Source: Flavobacteriales bacterium
Lineage (GTDB): Bacteria > Bacteroidota > Bacteroidia > Flavobacteriales_C > GCA-002722245
NCBI GenBank assembly: GCA_023251075.1
Contig: JAHEZM010000007.1
Coordinates: forward strand, 1 to 64,000
DNA length: 64,000 nucleotides
Direction: 5' to 3'
Part shown: piece by piece, positions 1 to 8,879 of the stretch
Layout of the letters: each line of letters starts with the position of its first letter
How positions within the stretch are numbered: the stretch's first letter is position 1
Translations under genes and position numbers: made by a program
Notes under the pieces: model-generated
Told to the model about the DNA's origin: nothing
The model's database searches: none
What the model saw: the letters and a program-made list of their open reading frames with translations, nothing else

Positions 1-2586
1 AGTGCCTACTGTTGTTAAGCCATTTACTGTGGCATTAGTTCCCGATGCATCCAGTTTCCACTGGTAGGTCACCGAACCGCCTCCTGTTACTGTGCTCGAA
101 GCTGTTAAAGTATGTGCCTCACCCTTGCAATATTGTGCCTTGTTCGGATTTAACGTAATCGTAGGAGTCGTTGGCATAGGCTTAATCACAACCACTGCGG
201 AGTCGGATGTTTTTTTACACGTACTTAAATTTCCTACTGAAGAAGCTATCACAATTCTGTACCAACCAGTGGCCGATACGTTTGCTAAAGTCACTTTACC
301 TCCACCCACTGTTCCTGTTGCTCCTGTTGAATCGGTCCAGGTTGTTCCGTTATTATGACTCACCTGCCATTTGTATGAAAGTCCGTTAGTTAATGCTTGA
401 GTAACGATGGTAGCTTTATTAGGAGAACATACACTTAAAGTACTAGCATTAACATCTATTTTAGGATTATCGGTAGGTGCAGTACAACATGGTCCAACCG
501 GAATTAAAGCTCCTTGAGTACAAGTCACCGGGTTGTTTTCAACCATGTGAGAAATATTGAATCCAACAGCTCTACCATTGGTAACCGATACTGCTCCAGA
601 AGTAAAAGTATTACTGGTAAGAGTACCAATATTTGCTCCACTTGGAACAGAAGTTACTGTTAAAGAATAAGTACCTGCCGGAAGAACCCAGCCTGGAGAA
701 AATGTTGTTGTAAAACTACCTCCACCTTGGGGTTGATTAACCGCAACTACAATAGCATTGCCAATCAGATTATTACTTCCATCGCGCAATTCAACGGTAA
801 GATTTCCGCTAATGGCAGGATAATTAGAATAGTATCCTATTTTAAAGGAGTTAACAACACCTAGTCCGCTTGAAATAGTAATCGATGTTGCACCGGTAGC
901 ATTACCATAACCTTGATTGGTTCTGCTATCTGTAACAGTAGTAGAGGTAACTGAACCCGCAGGTTCAACCCATACATTCGAATTTGGTGCTGCATTATAA
1001 GTTGCTCCTATTCCCAGTAAAGTACCACCAAGTGCAGGATCTGCAGTATACCATTTATAATTATTTGAAGTACTACCACTACCGGTTAACTTAGGAGTTG
1101 GACAAGTAGAATAATCCACTGTAGCATTAGCAACAACATAATCAGAAACAAGCACCTGAACAGTATCAAACTTATCTCTACCGCAAACATCTTTTACACG
1201 AACGGTAACTGCATAAGTACCGGCAGTATTCCATGTATGAGAACTAGTTTTTGTTGTAGCTGTAGCAGCCGGAGAACCCGTAGCAGTAGCTGTATTAAAA
1301 AATTGCCATAATCTATCGGGAGGAGTTTGTTCACTGCCACTGATAGTGAAATCGAAATTAATAGGCTGACCTTTACATGCAGAACCAGCTTTAATAGTTA
1401 CTACGTTAGAAACCAAAGATGCCGGAAAACTAGGAATTCCCATTCCAATAATTGAATTGGGTATAGAGACTCCTTGGGGATTAAATGCACCTCCACCATC
1501 GGGATTAGAAATAACACCTAAATAATTCTGACCTGGAGTTCCATTCCAATCTTTTAAACCAGCAACATAAATATTTCCATCAGGTCCCAATTGCATTGCT
1601 CCCCCCCTGGTTACGTTCATGCTTCCTATAGCGGTTGGAGAACCCAAGGTAGATCCGGATAATCCTCCGGGAGAAACAGGAATTTTATAAATATTATGAG
1701 GAGTTTGTCCTCCATTGGTACCGGTACTTACGTACACATTTTTTCCATTCGGTGAAAACTCAATACCATATGCTTGTGTTATAGGGCCAACCTGATTTCC
1801 ATTGGTAAAAGAGATATTACCTGTTTGAGAATTGAAATCAAATAAATAAACATCATCTCCATGTGAAAAGGCAAATTGATTGTAACAACCGTTCGATTTG
1901 AAATAAGCAATATCGTCTAATCCATTACAATCGGTAGTCATAAGAGGACCAGCCGTAATCGTTCTGTTATAAACAATACCTGCTGCAGTTATATCATACA
2001 AATAATAATCACTACTATTTCTTTTATGCTGAACCAACCAATGTTCTCCTGTAGGATTTCCATTCACGTCAGTCTTAGGTAAAATCATTTGGCCGTGACT
2101 AACATTGTTGGTGGGTAAATTTGTAACTGGACCAATAGTAATATTATTGCCAGATATACCATTTACCGTAACTTTCAACCAAGCCGGTGAAGTAGAAGTA
2201 CAGCCACTACCTCTGGGAATAGTTGAAACATAATATTGATTTGAGCTACCCGGAACAGGTATAATCATTGCTCCTTGAGCAGTTTCCTCATAAGTTCCAT
2301 TGGGTAGAACCCCTCGCTTAACTAAATCTGCCGAATAAATATCCTTACCATTAATACCAAATAAAAAATTTCCATTGGCATCAGAAATAGAAGTAGCCGT
2401 TTCCATAAGATTGGTAGCTCCTTCCACACCGCTCATACCGCTAATTACAGTAGGTGGTTGAGTGGAGAAATCCAATCCGGCATTTTCACCAAAATACCAA
2501 ACATTGGCCTGACCTTGGCCATATATATTAATCGAGGATAAAAGACATAAAGATGTCGTAAAGACAATAGTTCTCAGTAATTTCAT
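1..2586 (-). CDS. Secreted beta-propeller/Ig/PKD-type surface protein (3' end outside window)
   Basis: The frame is open from the ATG complementary to 2584-2586 down to base 1, giving 862 codons with no stop, so the C-terminus lies outside the window. Residues 1 to about 23 form a signal peptide (MKLLRTIVFTTSLCLLSS...). The segment that follows, beginning NVWYFGENAGLDF, is a common N-terminus of Bacteroidota secreted proteins and leads into a WD40/PQQ-like propeller (GPDGNIYVAG). After that come a PKD-like domain (SSHTWNTAGTYAVTVRVKD) and several Ig-like domains (YKWYTADP, YKWQVSHNNG). No sorting domain is seen, but the family is normally exported by T9SS through a C-terminal signal that would lie in the missing part. 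Its substrate is unknown; adhesion or matrix structure is an inference. Confidence 0.85.
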   Translation of the reverse strand, partial: MKLLRTIVFTTSLCLLSSINIYGQGQANVWYFGENAGLDFSTQPPTVISGMSGVEGATNLMETATSISDANGNFLFGINGKDIYSADLVKRGVLPNGTYEETAQGAMIIPVPGSSNQYYVSTIPRGSGCTSTSPAWLKVTVNGISGNNITIGPVTNLPTNNVSHGQMILPKTDVNGNPTGEHWLVQHKRNSSDYYLYDITAAGIVYNRTITAGPLMTTDCNGLDDIAYFKSNGCYNQFAFSHGDDVYLFDFNSQTGNISFTNGNQVGPITQAYGIEFSPNGKNVYVSTGTNGGQTPHNIYKIPVSPGGLSGSTLGSPTAIGSMNVTRGGAMQLGPDGNIYVAGLKDWNGTPGQNYLGVISNPDGGGAFNPQGVSIPNSIIGMGIPSFPASLVSNVVTIKAGSACKGQPINFDFTISGSEQTPPDRLWQFFNTATATGSPAATATTKTSSHTWNTAGTYAVTVRVKDVCGRDKFDTVQVLVSDYVVANATVDYSTCPTPKLTGSGSTSNNYKWYTADPALGGTLLGIGATYNAAPNSNVWVEPAGSVTSTTVTDSRTNQGYGNATGATSITISSGLGVVNSFKIGYYSNYPAISGNLTVELRDGSNNLIGNAIVVAVNQPQGGGSFTTTFSPGWVLPAGTYSLTVTSVPSGANIGTLTSNTFTSGAVSVTNGRAVGFNISHMVENNPVTCTQGALIPVGPCCTAPTDNPKIDVNASTLSVCSPNKATIVTQALTNGLSYKWQVSHNNGTTWTDSTGATGTVGGGKVTLANVSATGWYRIVIASSVGNLSTCKKTSDSAVVVIKPMPTTPTITLNPNKAQYCKGEAHTLTASSTVTGGGSVTYQWKLDASGTNATVNGLTTVGT

Positions 2587-2607
2587 AATCCCAGTTATAG
2601 TAAAACC

Positions 2608-2657
2608 GTGGCGAAAATAACAAATTCAGAGGTACTGAGCTAAATAATTTTCGCCAC
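2608..2657. promoter_or_regulatory. 11-bp inverted repeat between divergent genes (putative operator)
   Basis: GTGGCGAAAAT at 2608-2618 is exactly inverted as ATTTTCGCCAC at 2647-2657, with 28 bp between the arms. It lies in the 73-bp gap between the divergent genes at 2586 (-) and 2660 (+). The right arm ends two bases before the first ATG of the plus-strand gene. This could be a repressor site or an RNA stem; which of these cannot be told by eye. Confidence 0.35.
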
Positions 2658-2659
2658 AA

Positions 2660-3034
2660 ATGATGATGCTAGAACAATCGAAGAAAGGAAATGTTACAGA
2701 AAAAAAACATTATTTTAGCAGACGAATGAGAAAACAAAAAAATACTTTAAAGCTACTTAGCCATTTAATGCTGGCGCTTTATTTATTTGTGTTTGTTGGT
2801 TCTGTTTATTTACATGATCACCATTCAGAAAGAGGTGTAAACGAATCGAGTGTACAAACCGATCATAGCTGTAAACTGTGTAAAGTATCTCCTTCTAAAT
2901 TGTTCATCGGCACTTCTGCTTACACTACACCAGTTCAATATCAGAAGCTAGTTGTAGTTAATGAACCGCTAACATCAATCCTTCATACTTGGAAGGATAT
3001 TCCTTTAAACAAAGCCCCTCCCATTATAACTTAA
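2660..3034 (+). CDS. Small membrane-anchored His/Cys-rich protein preceding a TonB receptor
   Basis: I recognise no named family. Three ATGs lie at 2660-2668 and another at 2726. The 2726 start gives MRKQKNTLKLLSH followed directly by a hydrophobic segment (LMLALYLFVFVGSVYL), the usual form of a signal anchor, so the shorter form may be real. After the membrane segment comes a metal-ligand-like stretch, HDHHSE...DHSCKLCKV, with several His residues and a CxxC. The gene lies 59 bp upstream of a TonB-dependent receptor on the same strand. Small His/Cys exported proteins of this layout (DUF2946-like) often precede metal receptors, so a role in metal binding or delivery is a reasonable inference. 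Confidence 0.6.
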   Translation: MMMLEQSKKGNVTEKKHYFSRRMRKQKNTLKLLSHLMLALYLFVFVGSVYLHDHHSERGVNESSVQTDHSCKLCKVSPSKLFIGTSAYTTPVQYQKLVVVNEPLTSILHTWKDIPLNKAPPIIT

Positions 3035-3093
3035 TTCAGTTATTTTTTTTCCCGAAACAATCGGGATAGTTGTAATTAAAAATTAAGTTGTTT

Positions 3094-5574
3094 ATGAAAA
3101 TCCGTTTATTCATTCTACTCTCCGTTTGGAGCACCATATCAATTGTAGCAAATTCTGATACTTCTGCTTTCTGCGGACAAGTGGTTAGAAAAGATAGTAA
3201 TCAAGCACTGGAAGGTGTTAGCATTTATTTTCCCGATTTAAAAATGGGTACCATCACCAATAAGAATGGTAATTTTTGTATCTCCCATCTCCCTTCAGCC
3301 AAAGTTTTGATAGAAATTAAAATGGTGGGCTACCAAACACAAACATTGGAAGTAGATTTAAAAAGCAAAGAATTCCACCAATTTCAATTAGAAATTTCCG
3401 TTTTAGAATTAAAAGAAGTGTTAATTACAGGTGGTACAAAAGCAACTGCTTTTAAAGAAAACCCTTTGGCATCTGCAACCATTAAAAACAATCAATTGCA
3501 AGAAAACAGTTCATCGAACATCATTGATGCTTTACAAATACTTCCCGGATTGAGTGCACTGAATAGCGGACCCAATGTTTCAAAACCCAGCATTAGAGGC
3601 TTAGGTGGAAACAGAGTTTTAACCATGTTTGATGGTGTTCGGCAAGACGGGCAACAATGGGGCGAAGAGCATGGAGTAGAAATTGATCAATTCTTAATCG
3701 ATCGTATTGAAGTAATTAAAGGTCCGGCCAGCTTGCTTTACGGATCAGATGCCCTGGCCGGTGTAATCAATTTAATCCCTAAAAACCCTGCACCCGCCGG
3801 AAGTGTTAAAGGTCATTTGATTAATAACTATCAGAGTAACAATCATCAAATTGCGAATTCACTATTCCTGCAAGGAAATAAAAATGGTATTTCTTGGAGC
3901 ATCACAGGATCGCACAAACAAGCAATGGATTATCAAAATAAAATTGATGGGAGAGTTTATGGTACCAAATTCAATGAAAATGATTTGAATGCAAACATCG
4001 GAGTATATAAATCATGGGGATATAGTTATGTAAACTGTAGCTATTTCAACAGTTTACAGGAAATTCCCGACGGAAGCAGAGATTCTGCAACGAGAAAATT
4101 CACTCATCAAATTAATGAAATCGATGGTGTGAGGGGGATAGTAAGCAATGGAACTTTAAACTCATACAACATAGATCCATTGCACCAAAACATTCAACAC
4201 TTTAGAATTTATAGCGCCAACAATTTCAATTTAGGTAAAAACAAACTGGCATTTAAAGCAGGATTACAACAAAGTACGCGACAGGAAATGGGACATCCTG
4301 AATTCACTAATATTCCGGCACTTTCACTACAATTAAGAAGCTATACTTACGATTTAAAATTTTACTTTAAAGAATGGAAAGGATGGGAAAATACCATTGG
4401 ATTAAATGGCGTTTATCAGCAAAATAAAAATGTAGCCGCTACAGAATTTGTGATACCTAATTACCAGTCGTTTGATATTGGCCCGTTTATACATTTCGAA
4501 AAATCCATTCAAAAATTTCATTTATCGGGAGGGGTGCGCTACGATTACAGGTATTTTAGCAATGATGCCATGTATACCACTATCAATGCAAACAACGGAT
4601 TTTCTGAAGAAACACCTTTTGATGGCAGTAATTCTAATTTAACAAAACAATTCAGCGCATACAGCAATCATTTCAAAGGCCTTAGCGCAAGTTTTGGATC
4701 TACGTACAATCCTAATAAAAACTGGTGTTTCAAAAGCAATATCGCAAGAGGATACAGAGCACCTAATATTGCTGAAATTTCAGCATTAGGGGTTCATCCC
4801 GGAACAGGATTTCAACAATTGGGCGACGCCAATTTAAAACCTGAATTCAGTGAGCAAATTGATTTAGGTATTTTTCATAGTGATGAACATATTTCATTCA
4901 GTATTGAATTATTTGCCAACAGAATTGAAAACTATATTTTCAATCAAAAACTAAACAGTGTTTTAGGAGGTGATTCTATTTTTCATCAGGGAGGAAATGA
5001 TTACAGTGTTTATCAATTTCACCAAACCACTAGTTTGCTTTATGGTGGAGAAATTAGCGTTGACATTCACCCTCACCCACTCCACTGGCTACATATAGAA
5101 AACTCAGCATCCTTTGTGAATGCCTTGAATTTAGGAGGCAATGGAGTGATCATTAGCGACAGCACGAAATATTTACCTTTCATTCCTCCTTTTCACAGCA
5201 ACACAGAATTAAGAGCCGAAATTCCAAACTTCAGCAAATATTTCAGCAATGTATACTTCAAATGTGGAATTCAATTTTATGCTACACAAAATCGAATTTA
5301 TAGCGCTAATAATACTGAAACCAAAACCAATGGCTATTACTTAATTGATGCTGGTTTGGGAACCAAAATCAAAAACACCAAAGGCAATTCCTTCATGGAG
5401 CTTATTGTTTCAGCAAATAATATCACAGATGTAGCTTACCAATCGAATATGAGTAGATTGAAGTATATGGATAATTACCCTAACAACTATACCGGAAAAA
5501 GCGGTATTTATGCGATGGGCAGAAATATTAGTGTAAAAGTTATTGTACCCTTAAATATTAAAAAAGCAACTTAA
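3094..5574 (+). CDS. TonB-dependent outer-membrane receptor with carboxypeptidase-regulatory-like N-terminus
   Basis: The ATG at 3094 gives a signal peptide (MKIRLFILLSVWSTISIVA) and a protein of 826 residues. Residues about 25-105 form a CarboxypepD_reg-like beta-sandwich (CGQVVRKDSNQALEGVSIYF). A plug domain follows, with PSIRGLGGNRVLTMFDGVRQ and IEVIKGPASLLYGSDALAGV, and the rest is a 22-strand-type barrel with typical alternating aromatic strands. It imports a substrate across the outer membrane using TonB energy. The GEEHG stretch in the plug and the preceding His/Cys-rich small protein point to a metal or metal complex, but the substrate cannot be read from sequence. It probably forms an operon with the preceding gene. 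Confidence 0.88.
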   Translation: MKIRLFILLSVWSTISIVANSDTSAFCGQVVRKDSNQALEGVSIYFPDLKMGTITNKNGNFCISHLPSAKVLIEIKMVGYQTQTLEVDLKSKEFHQFQLEISVLELKEVLITGGTKATAFKENPLASATIKNNQLQENSSSNIIDALQILPGLSALNSGPNVSKPSIRGLGGNRVLTMFDGVRQDGQQWGEEHGVEIDQFLIDRIEVIKGPASLLYGSDALAGVINLIPKNPAPAGSVKGHLINNYQSNNHQIANSLFLQGNKNGISWSITGSHKQAMDYQNKIDGRVYGTKFNENDLNANIGVYKSWGYSYVNCSYFNSLQEIPDGSRDSATRKFTHQINEIDGVRGIVSNGTLNSYNIDPLHQNIQHFRIYSANNFNLGKNKLAFKAGLQQSTRQEMGHPEFTNIPALSLQLRSYTYDLKFYFKEWKGWENTIGLNGVYQQNKNVAATEFVIPNYQSFDIGPFIHFEKSIQKFHLSGGVRYDYRYFSNDAMYTTINANNGFSEETPFDGSNSNLTKQFSAYSNHFKGLSASFGSTYNPNKNWCFKSNIARGYRAPNIAEISALGVHPGTGFQQLGDANLKPEFSEQIDLGIFHSDEHISFSIELFANRIENYIFNQKLNSVLGGDSIFHQGGNDYSVYQFHQTTSLLYGGEISVDIHPHPLHWLHIENSASFVNALNLGGNGVIISDSTKYLPFIPPFHSNTELRAEIPNFSKYFSNVYFKCGIQFYATQNRIYSANNTETKTNGYYLIDAGLGTKIKNTKGNSFMELIVSANNITDVAYQSNMSRLKYMDNYPNNYTGKSGIYAMGRNISVKVIVPLNIKKAT

Positions 5575-5629
5575 TCAAAATGGTTGTAGATTTAAAGACA
5601 AAATAATTGAATTTTCGTATATTAGTGAC

Positions 5630-5854
5630 ATGGATTTACAAGCAAGAAAATTAAGCATTATTGATTGGGTTCTTCATCTACACGATGAGGATTCAATAAG
5701 GCAATTAGAAAAATTATACAATAAATTTTCTTACATACATCCTCCTACCCTCTCGAACGAAGAGATGTACGCTCGCCACAAAAAATCTGTGAAACAGATC
5801 GAAAAAGGCAAATTAAGAAGTCACAATGAAGTAAAAAAACATTTCGGGCTTTAA
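5630..5854 (+). CDS. Putative antitoxin of a type II toxin-antitoxin pair
   Basis: A 74-residue, charged, helical protein (MDLQARKLSIIDWVLHLHDE...). It matches the general form of small Bacteroidota addiction-module antitoxins encoded directly before ParE/RelE-like toxins: a short N-terminal oligomerisation part and a Lys-rich C-terminal tail (ARHKKSVKQIEKGKLRSHNE) that would wrap the toxin. The stop overlaps the ATG of the next gene by one base (TAATG), which implies coupled translation. The identification rests mainly on the partner gene. Confidence 0.65.
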   Translation: MDLQARKLSIIDWVLHLHDEDSIRQLEKLYNKFSYIHPPTLSNEEMYARHKKSVKQIEKGKLRSHNEVKKHFGL

Positions 5855-6168
5855 TGGCAGGAAAATACAAATTAGATTGGACTGACTTGGCTTTTGAAGC
5901 CCTAGAAGAAATTCACGACTTTATCATCCAGCAAGCACAATCAGAAATACCGGCTAAAAAAGTGGTGAAGAAAATTTTTAAAAGTGCTGAGATTTTAAAA
6001 ACAAATCCCCTTTCATTCCAAGAAGAACCATTCCTCAAAGAAAAAGGACTGTCTGCAAGATATTTAGTGGTTGGAATGTATAAAATCATCTATGTCATTA
6101 AAGGTAAAACCGTTATTATCACGGATGTATTCAACACTTATCAACATCCTTCCGAAATCAACAAATAG
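5854..6168 (+). CDS. RelE/ParE-family toxin
   Basis: 104 residues with the ParE/RelE layout. The N-terminus (YKLDWTDLAFEALEEIHDFI) carries the strand and first helix of the family, followed by a helix ending KSAEILKTNPLSFQEEP. The C-terminal strands include ARYLVVGMYKIIYVIKGKTV and ITDVFNTYQHP. In ParE-type members the target is DNA gyrase and in RelE-type members it is ribosome-bound mRNA; the catalytic residues do not decide between them here. It overlaps the antitoxin stop by one base. No sign of truncation. Confidence 0.78.
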   Translation: MAGKYKLDWTDLAFEALEEIHDFIIQQAQSEIPAKKVVKKIFKSAEILKTNPLSFQEEPFLKEKGLSARYLVVGMYKIIYVIKGKTVIITDVFNTYQHPSEINK

Positions 6169-6245
6169 TTCCTTTCTTAAAATTCACACATCAATGACAA
6201 ATTAACCCTTTCCTATTCTTAAATTAGCATCTAAAATTTTACCTT

Positions 6246-7220
6246 ATGCAAATCCGTCCTCGTCGCAGAAGAGTTTCCTCAGGAATAAGAGAATTAAGCA
6301 AAGAAACTTATTTAGATGTTTCCAATTTAGTGTACCCTCTTTTTTTGGTAGATGGTGCAAATATCAAAAATGAAATACATTCTTTGCCGGGTAATTACCG
6401 CTTATCCATTGAAAATATTTTGAAGGAAATTGATAGTTGCATGAAACTAGGATTGAAATCATTCATTCTATTTCCGAGTGTTGAAGAAAAACACAAAGAC
6501 AAAACCGCTACCTACAGCTATAGCTCTAAAAATTTTTATTTGCGTGCCATTCGCGAAATCAAAAAACGATTTCCTGAATGTGTATTGATTAGTGATGTGG
6601 CGATGGATCCCTATAGCAGCGACGGACACGATGGATTGGTGAAAAACGATTATGTAGTGAACGATGAAACACTTCCTATTTTATCAAGAATGGCTATCGC
6701 TCAGGCAGAAGCTGGTATTGATTTAATTGGCCCTTCAGATATGATGGATGGAAGAATTGGCTACTTGCGTGATGAATTGGATGCAAGTGGTTTTGAAAAT
6801 ACAGGAATCATGGCTTACACCGCCAAATATGCCAGCGCTTTTTACGGGCCCTTTCGCGATGCTTTAAACTCTGCACCTAAAAAGGGAGATAAAAAAACCT
6901 ACCAAATGGACCCCCGAAACACAAGAGAAGCATTGTTAGAAGCCGAATTGGATTATAACGAAGGGGCCGACTTTTTAATGGTTAAACCGGCCTTGCATTA
7001 CATGGATGTAATTAAATCATTGAAAGATAATTTCAATATTCCTATTGCTGCCTACCACGTGAGTGGTGAATGTGCCATGCTGAGCGCTGCTTGTAAAAAT
7101 GGCTGGCTGGATTTCAATAAAGCAATGCCCGAAACGTTGTATAGCTTACGTAGAGCTGGTGCCGATATTATTCTCACCTACTTTGCTAAAGACTATGCAA
7201 AATTGGCCAAAAAATTGTAG
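6246..7220 (+). CDS. hemB: Delta-aminolevulinic acid dehydratase (porphobilinogen synthase)
   Basis: Condenses two 5-aminolevulinate molecules into porphobilinogen in cytoplasmic haem synthesis. It has the full family length of 324 residues. The Schiff-base lysines are K194 (YTAKYAS) and K247 (MVKPAL). The metal-site motif reads SDVAMDPYSSDGHDG (about 116-130), in which the Cys ligands of zinc enzymes are replaced by Asp/Ala. This is the Mg-type, cysteine-free site known from many bacteria. The start MQIRPRRRRVSSGIRELSKE matches the family N-terminus (RxRRxR). It is followed 10 bp downstream by an unrelated T9SS gene, so read-through transcription is possible. Confidence 0.96.
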   Translation: MQIRPRRRRVSSGIRELSKETYLDVSNLVYPLFLVDGANIKNEIHSLPGNYRLSIENILKEIDSCMKLGLKSFILFPSVEEKHKDKTATYSYSSKNFYLRAIREIKKRFPECVLISDVAMDPYSSDGHDGLVKNDYVVNDETLPILSRMAIAQAEAGIDLIGPSDMMDGRIGYLRDELDASGFENTGIMAYTAKYASAFYGPFRDALNSAPKKGDKKTYQMDPRNTREALLEAELDYNEGADFLMVKPALHYMDVIKSLKDNFNIPIAAYHVSGECAMLSAACKNGWLDFNKAMPETLYSLRRAGADIILTYFAKDYAKLAKKL

Positions 7221-7230
7221 TGTTCTAAAA

Positions 7231-8484
7231 ATGAAACAACTCATTTTATTTTTTGTTTGTCCCTTACTTTCCTTTGCTCAAACAAATGGAGCAATATTCG
7301 AAAACAAAATCTACAAAACAAATATTCACACCGTACTATTGCATCCCCGCGATTTTGAATTATCGTCTCCCATCATCGCACTTAATTCTGGCGAACAACT
7401 CAAATTAAGTTTCGATGATTTTAGTTCAACTATCAATTCCTACACTTATACTTTACAACATTGCACTCCTGATTGGAAAAGCTCAACGATATGGCAATCC
7501 GACTACCTCAAAGGATTTTACGATTTTGCTATTTCTAATTATGAATTCTCCTTCAACACCTTTCAGAAATATATTCATTTCTCAGAAAATTTTCCGAACG
7601 AAAATATGCAAATCACTAAATCGGGAAACTACATTATTAAAGTTTACCAGGATGGTGATCCAGAGAATGCGGTTTTAACTATGCGCTTTATGGTGGTTGA
7701 CAATCAGCTAGGAATTGAAGTAAACGAACACCCTTCCAGTATTCCTGGCGATCAATATACGCGACACGAAGTAGATTTCAACATACTTCCCCAACAAGTA
7801 AACGTTACCGATCCTTATTCGGAACTAAAAGTAGTTTTATTGCAAAATTACAATTGGAATAGCGCCATTACCACACTAAAACCTAAATTCAATAATGGTG
7901 AAGTTTTTAGTTACAATTACGACGGAGAAAATAATTTTGATGCAGGAAATGAATTTCGATATTTCGATATACGGTCTCTTCGCTTTCAGTCGGAGAGAAT
8001 TTCAGATTACGTACAAATTGATGGATTGTATCACACCATTTTAAAACCAGACGAAAAAAGAAATTTCTTACAATACAGATTATATACCGATTTCGATGGT
8101 ATGCGCACCATTGATGTTCAGGAAGGAAGCAAAGATGCAGTGGAAGCAGATTATTCTCCGGTGCATTTCACGTTAAAATCCGACTCGATAGCTAACGCAG
8201 AAATTTATGTGTATAGTGCACTCACCAATTGGCAAATTATACCAGAAGCGAAAATGAAATTCAATGCCGAGGAAAAAACTTATACACATACTCTTTTGTG
8301 CAAACAAGGCTACTACAACTACAAATACGCTGTTGTTAAAAACGGAAAGTTTGATGAGAATTATTTAGAAGGTAACTTTTATGCTACAGAGAATGTATAT
8401 CAGGTATTGGTTTACTTTAAAAGTGTGATTGGAGATTATTGGCAATTAATGGGAACCTCTTTGGTAAAAAGCACGTTGAAATAA
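7231..8484 (+). CDS. Type IX secretion system plug protein (DUF5103 family)
   Basis: The ATG at 7231 gives a short signal peptide (MKQLILFFVCPLLSFAQ) and 417 residues, the usual family length. The conserved N-terminal block (IHTVLLHPRDFELSSP, LKLSFDDFSS, YTLQHCTPDW, then NYIIKVYQDGD and LTMRFMVVD) matches the DUF5103/T9SS plug family. In the Flavobacterium SprA translocon a protein of this family (Plug) sits at the periplasmic side and closes the open channel. The gene is isolated from other T9SS genes here, but the window carries several T9SS cargo proteins. An in-frame extension upstream would overlap hemB and lacks a signal peptide, so it is rejected. Confidence 0.88.
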   Translation: MKQLILFFVCPLLSFAQTNGAIFENKIYKTNIHTVLLHPRDFELSSPIIALNSGEQLKLSFDDFSSTINSYTYTLQHCTPDWKSSTIWQSDYLKGFYDFAISNYEFSFNTFQKYIHFSENFPNENMQITKSGNYIIKVYQDGDPENAVLTMRFMVVDNQLGIEVNEHPSSIPGDQYTRHEVDFNILPQQVNVTDPYSELKVVLLQNYNWNSAITTLKPKFNNGEVFSYNYDGENNFDAGNEFRYFDIRSLRFQSERISDYVQIDGLYHTILKPDEKRNFLQYRLYTDFDGMRTIDVQEGSKDAVEADYSPVHFTLKSDSIANAEIYVYSALTNWQIIPEAKMKFNAEEKTYTHTLLCKQGYYNYKYAVVKNGKFDENYLEGNFYATENVYQVLVYFKSVIGDYWQLMGTSLVKSTLK

Positions 8485-8492
8485 TCACAATT

Positions 8493-8879
8493 ATGGTTAG
8501 TCAAATCACTCACAACATAGAAGTCACGGTAGAATCGATCTACAAAGACCGTCATTCCATGCCTCGCGAAGGTATATTCGTGTACGGTTATAGAATCACC
8601 ATAAGAAATTTAGGAGAACATCGCGTTCAGTTATTAAGCCGCGAATGGCATATTATTGATTCGGTTGGAGAAGAGTTAGTGGTAGAAGGCGACGGTGTGG
8701 TAGGGCAACAACCTATTATCGACCCGGGCGATTCCTACACCTACGAATCGGGAACCGATTTAAAAACGGGCATTGGAACTATGGAAGGTCATTACAATAT
8801 GGTGAATTTGGTTACGATGGATGAATTTGAAGTAATCATTCCTAAGTTTGAATTACTCGCGAAATTTGTGTTGAATTAA
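8493..8879 (+). CDS. apaG: ApaG-domain protein
   Basis: 128 residues from the ATG at 8493. The sequence shows the ApaG fold: ITHNIEVTVESIYKD, YGYRITIRNLG, VQLLSREWHIID, the glycine-rich GDGVVGQQPIIDPG loop, YESGTDLKTGIGTMEGHY, and a closing FELLAKFVLN. ApaG is a fibronectin-III-like cytoplasmic protein linked to Co2+/Mg2+ handling and Ap4A metabolism in enterobacteria; its exact role in Bacteroidota is not settled. The gene starts 8 bp after the T9SS plug gene and ends overlapping by four bases the 3' end of the convergent receptor gene. Confidence 0.93.
   Translation: MVSQITHNIEVTVESIYKDRHSMPREGIFVYGYRITIRNLGEHRVQLLSREWHIIDSVGEELVVEGDGVVGQQPIIDPGDSYTYESGTDLKTGIGTMEGHYNMVNLVTMDEFEVIIPKFELLAKFVLN

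Noticed and set aside
92-389. Short plus-strand frames near the left edge
   Set aside because: They are antisense to the open minus-strand PKD/Ig protein, whose frame continues to base 1.
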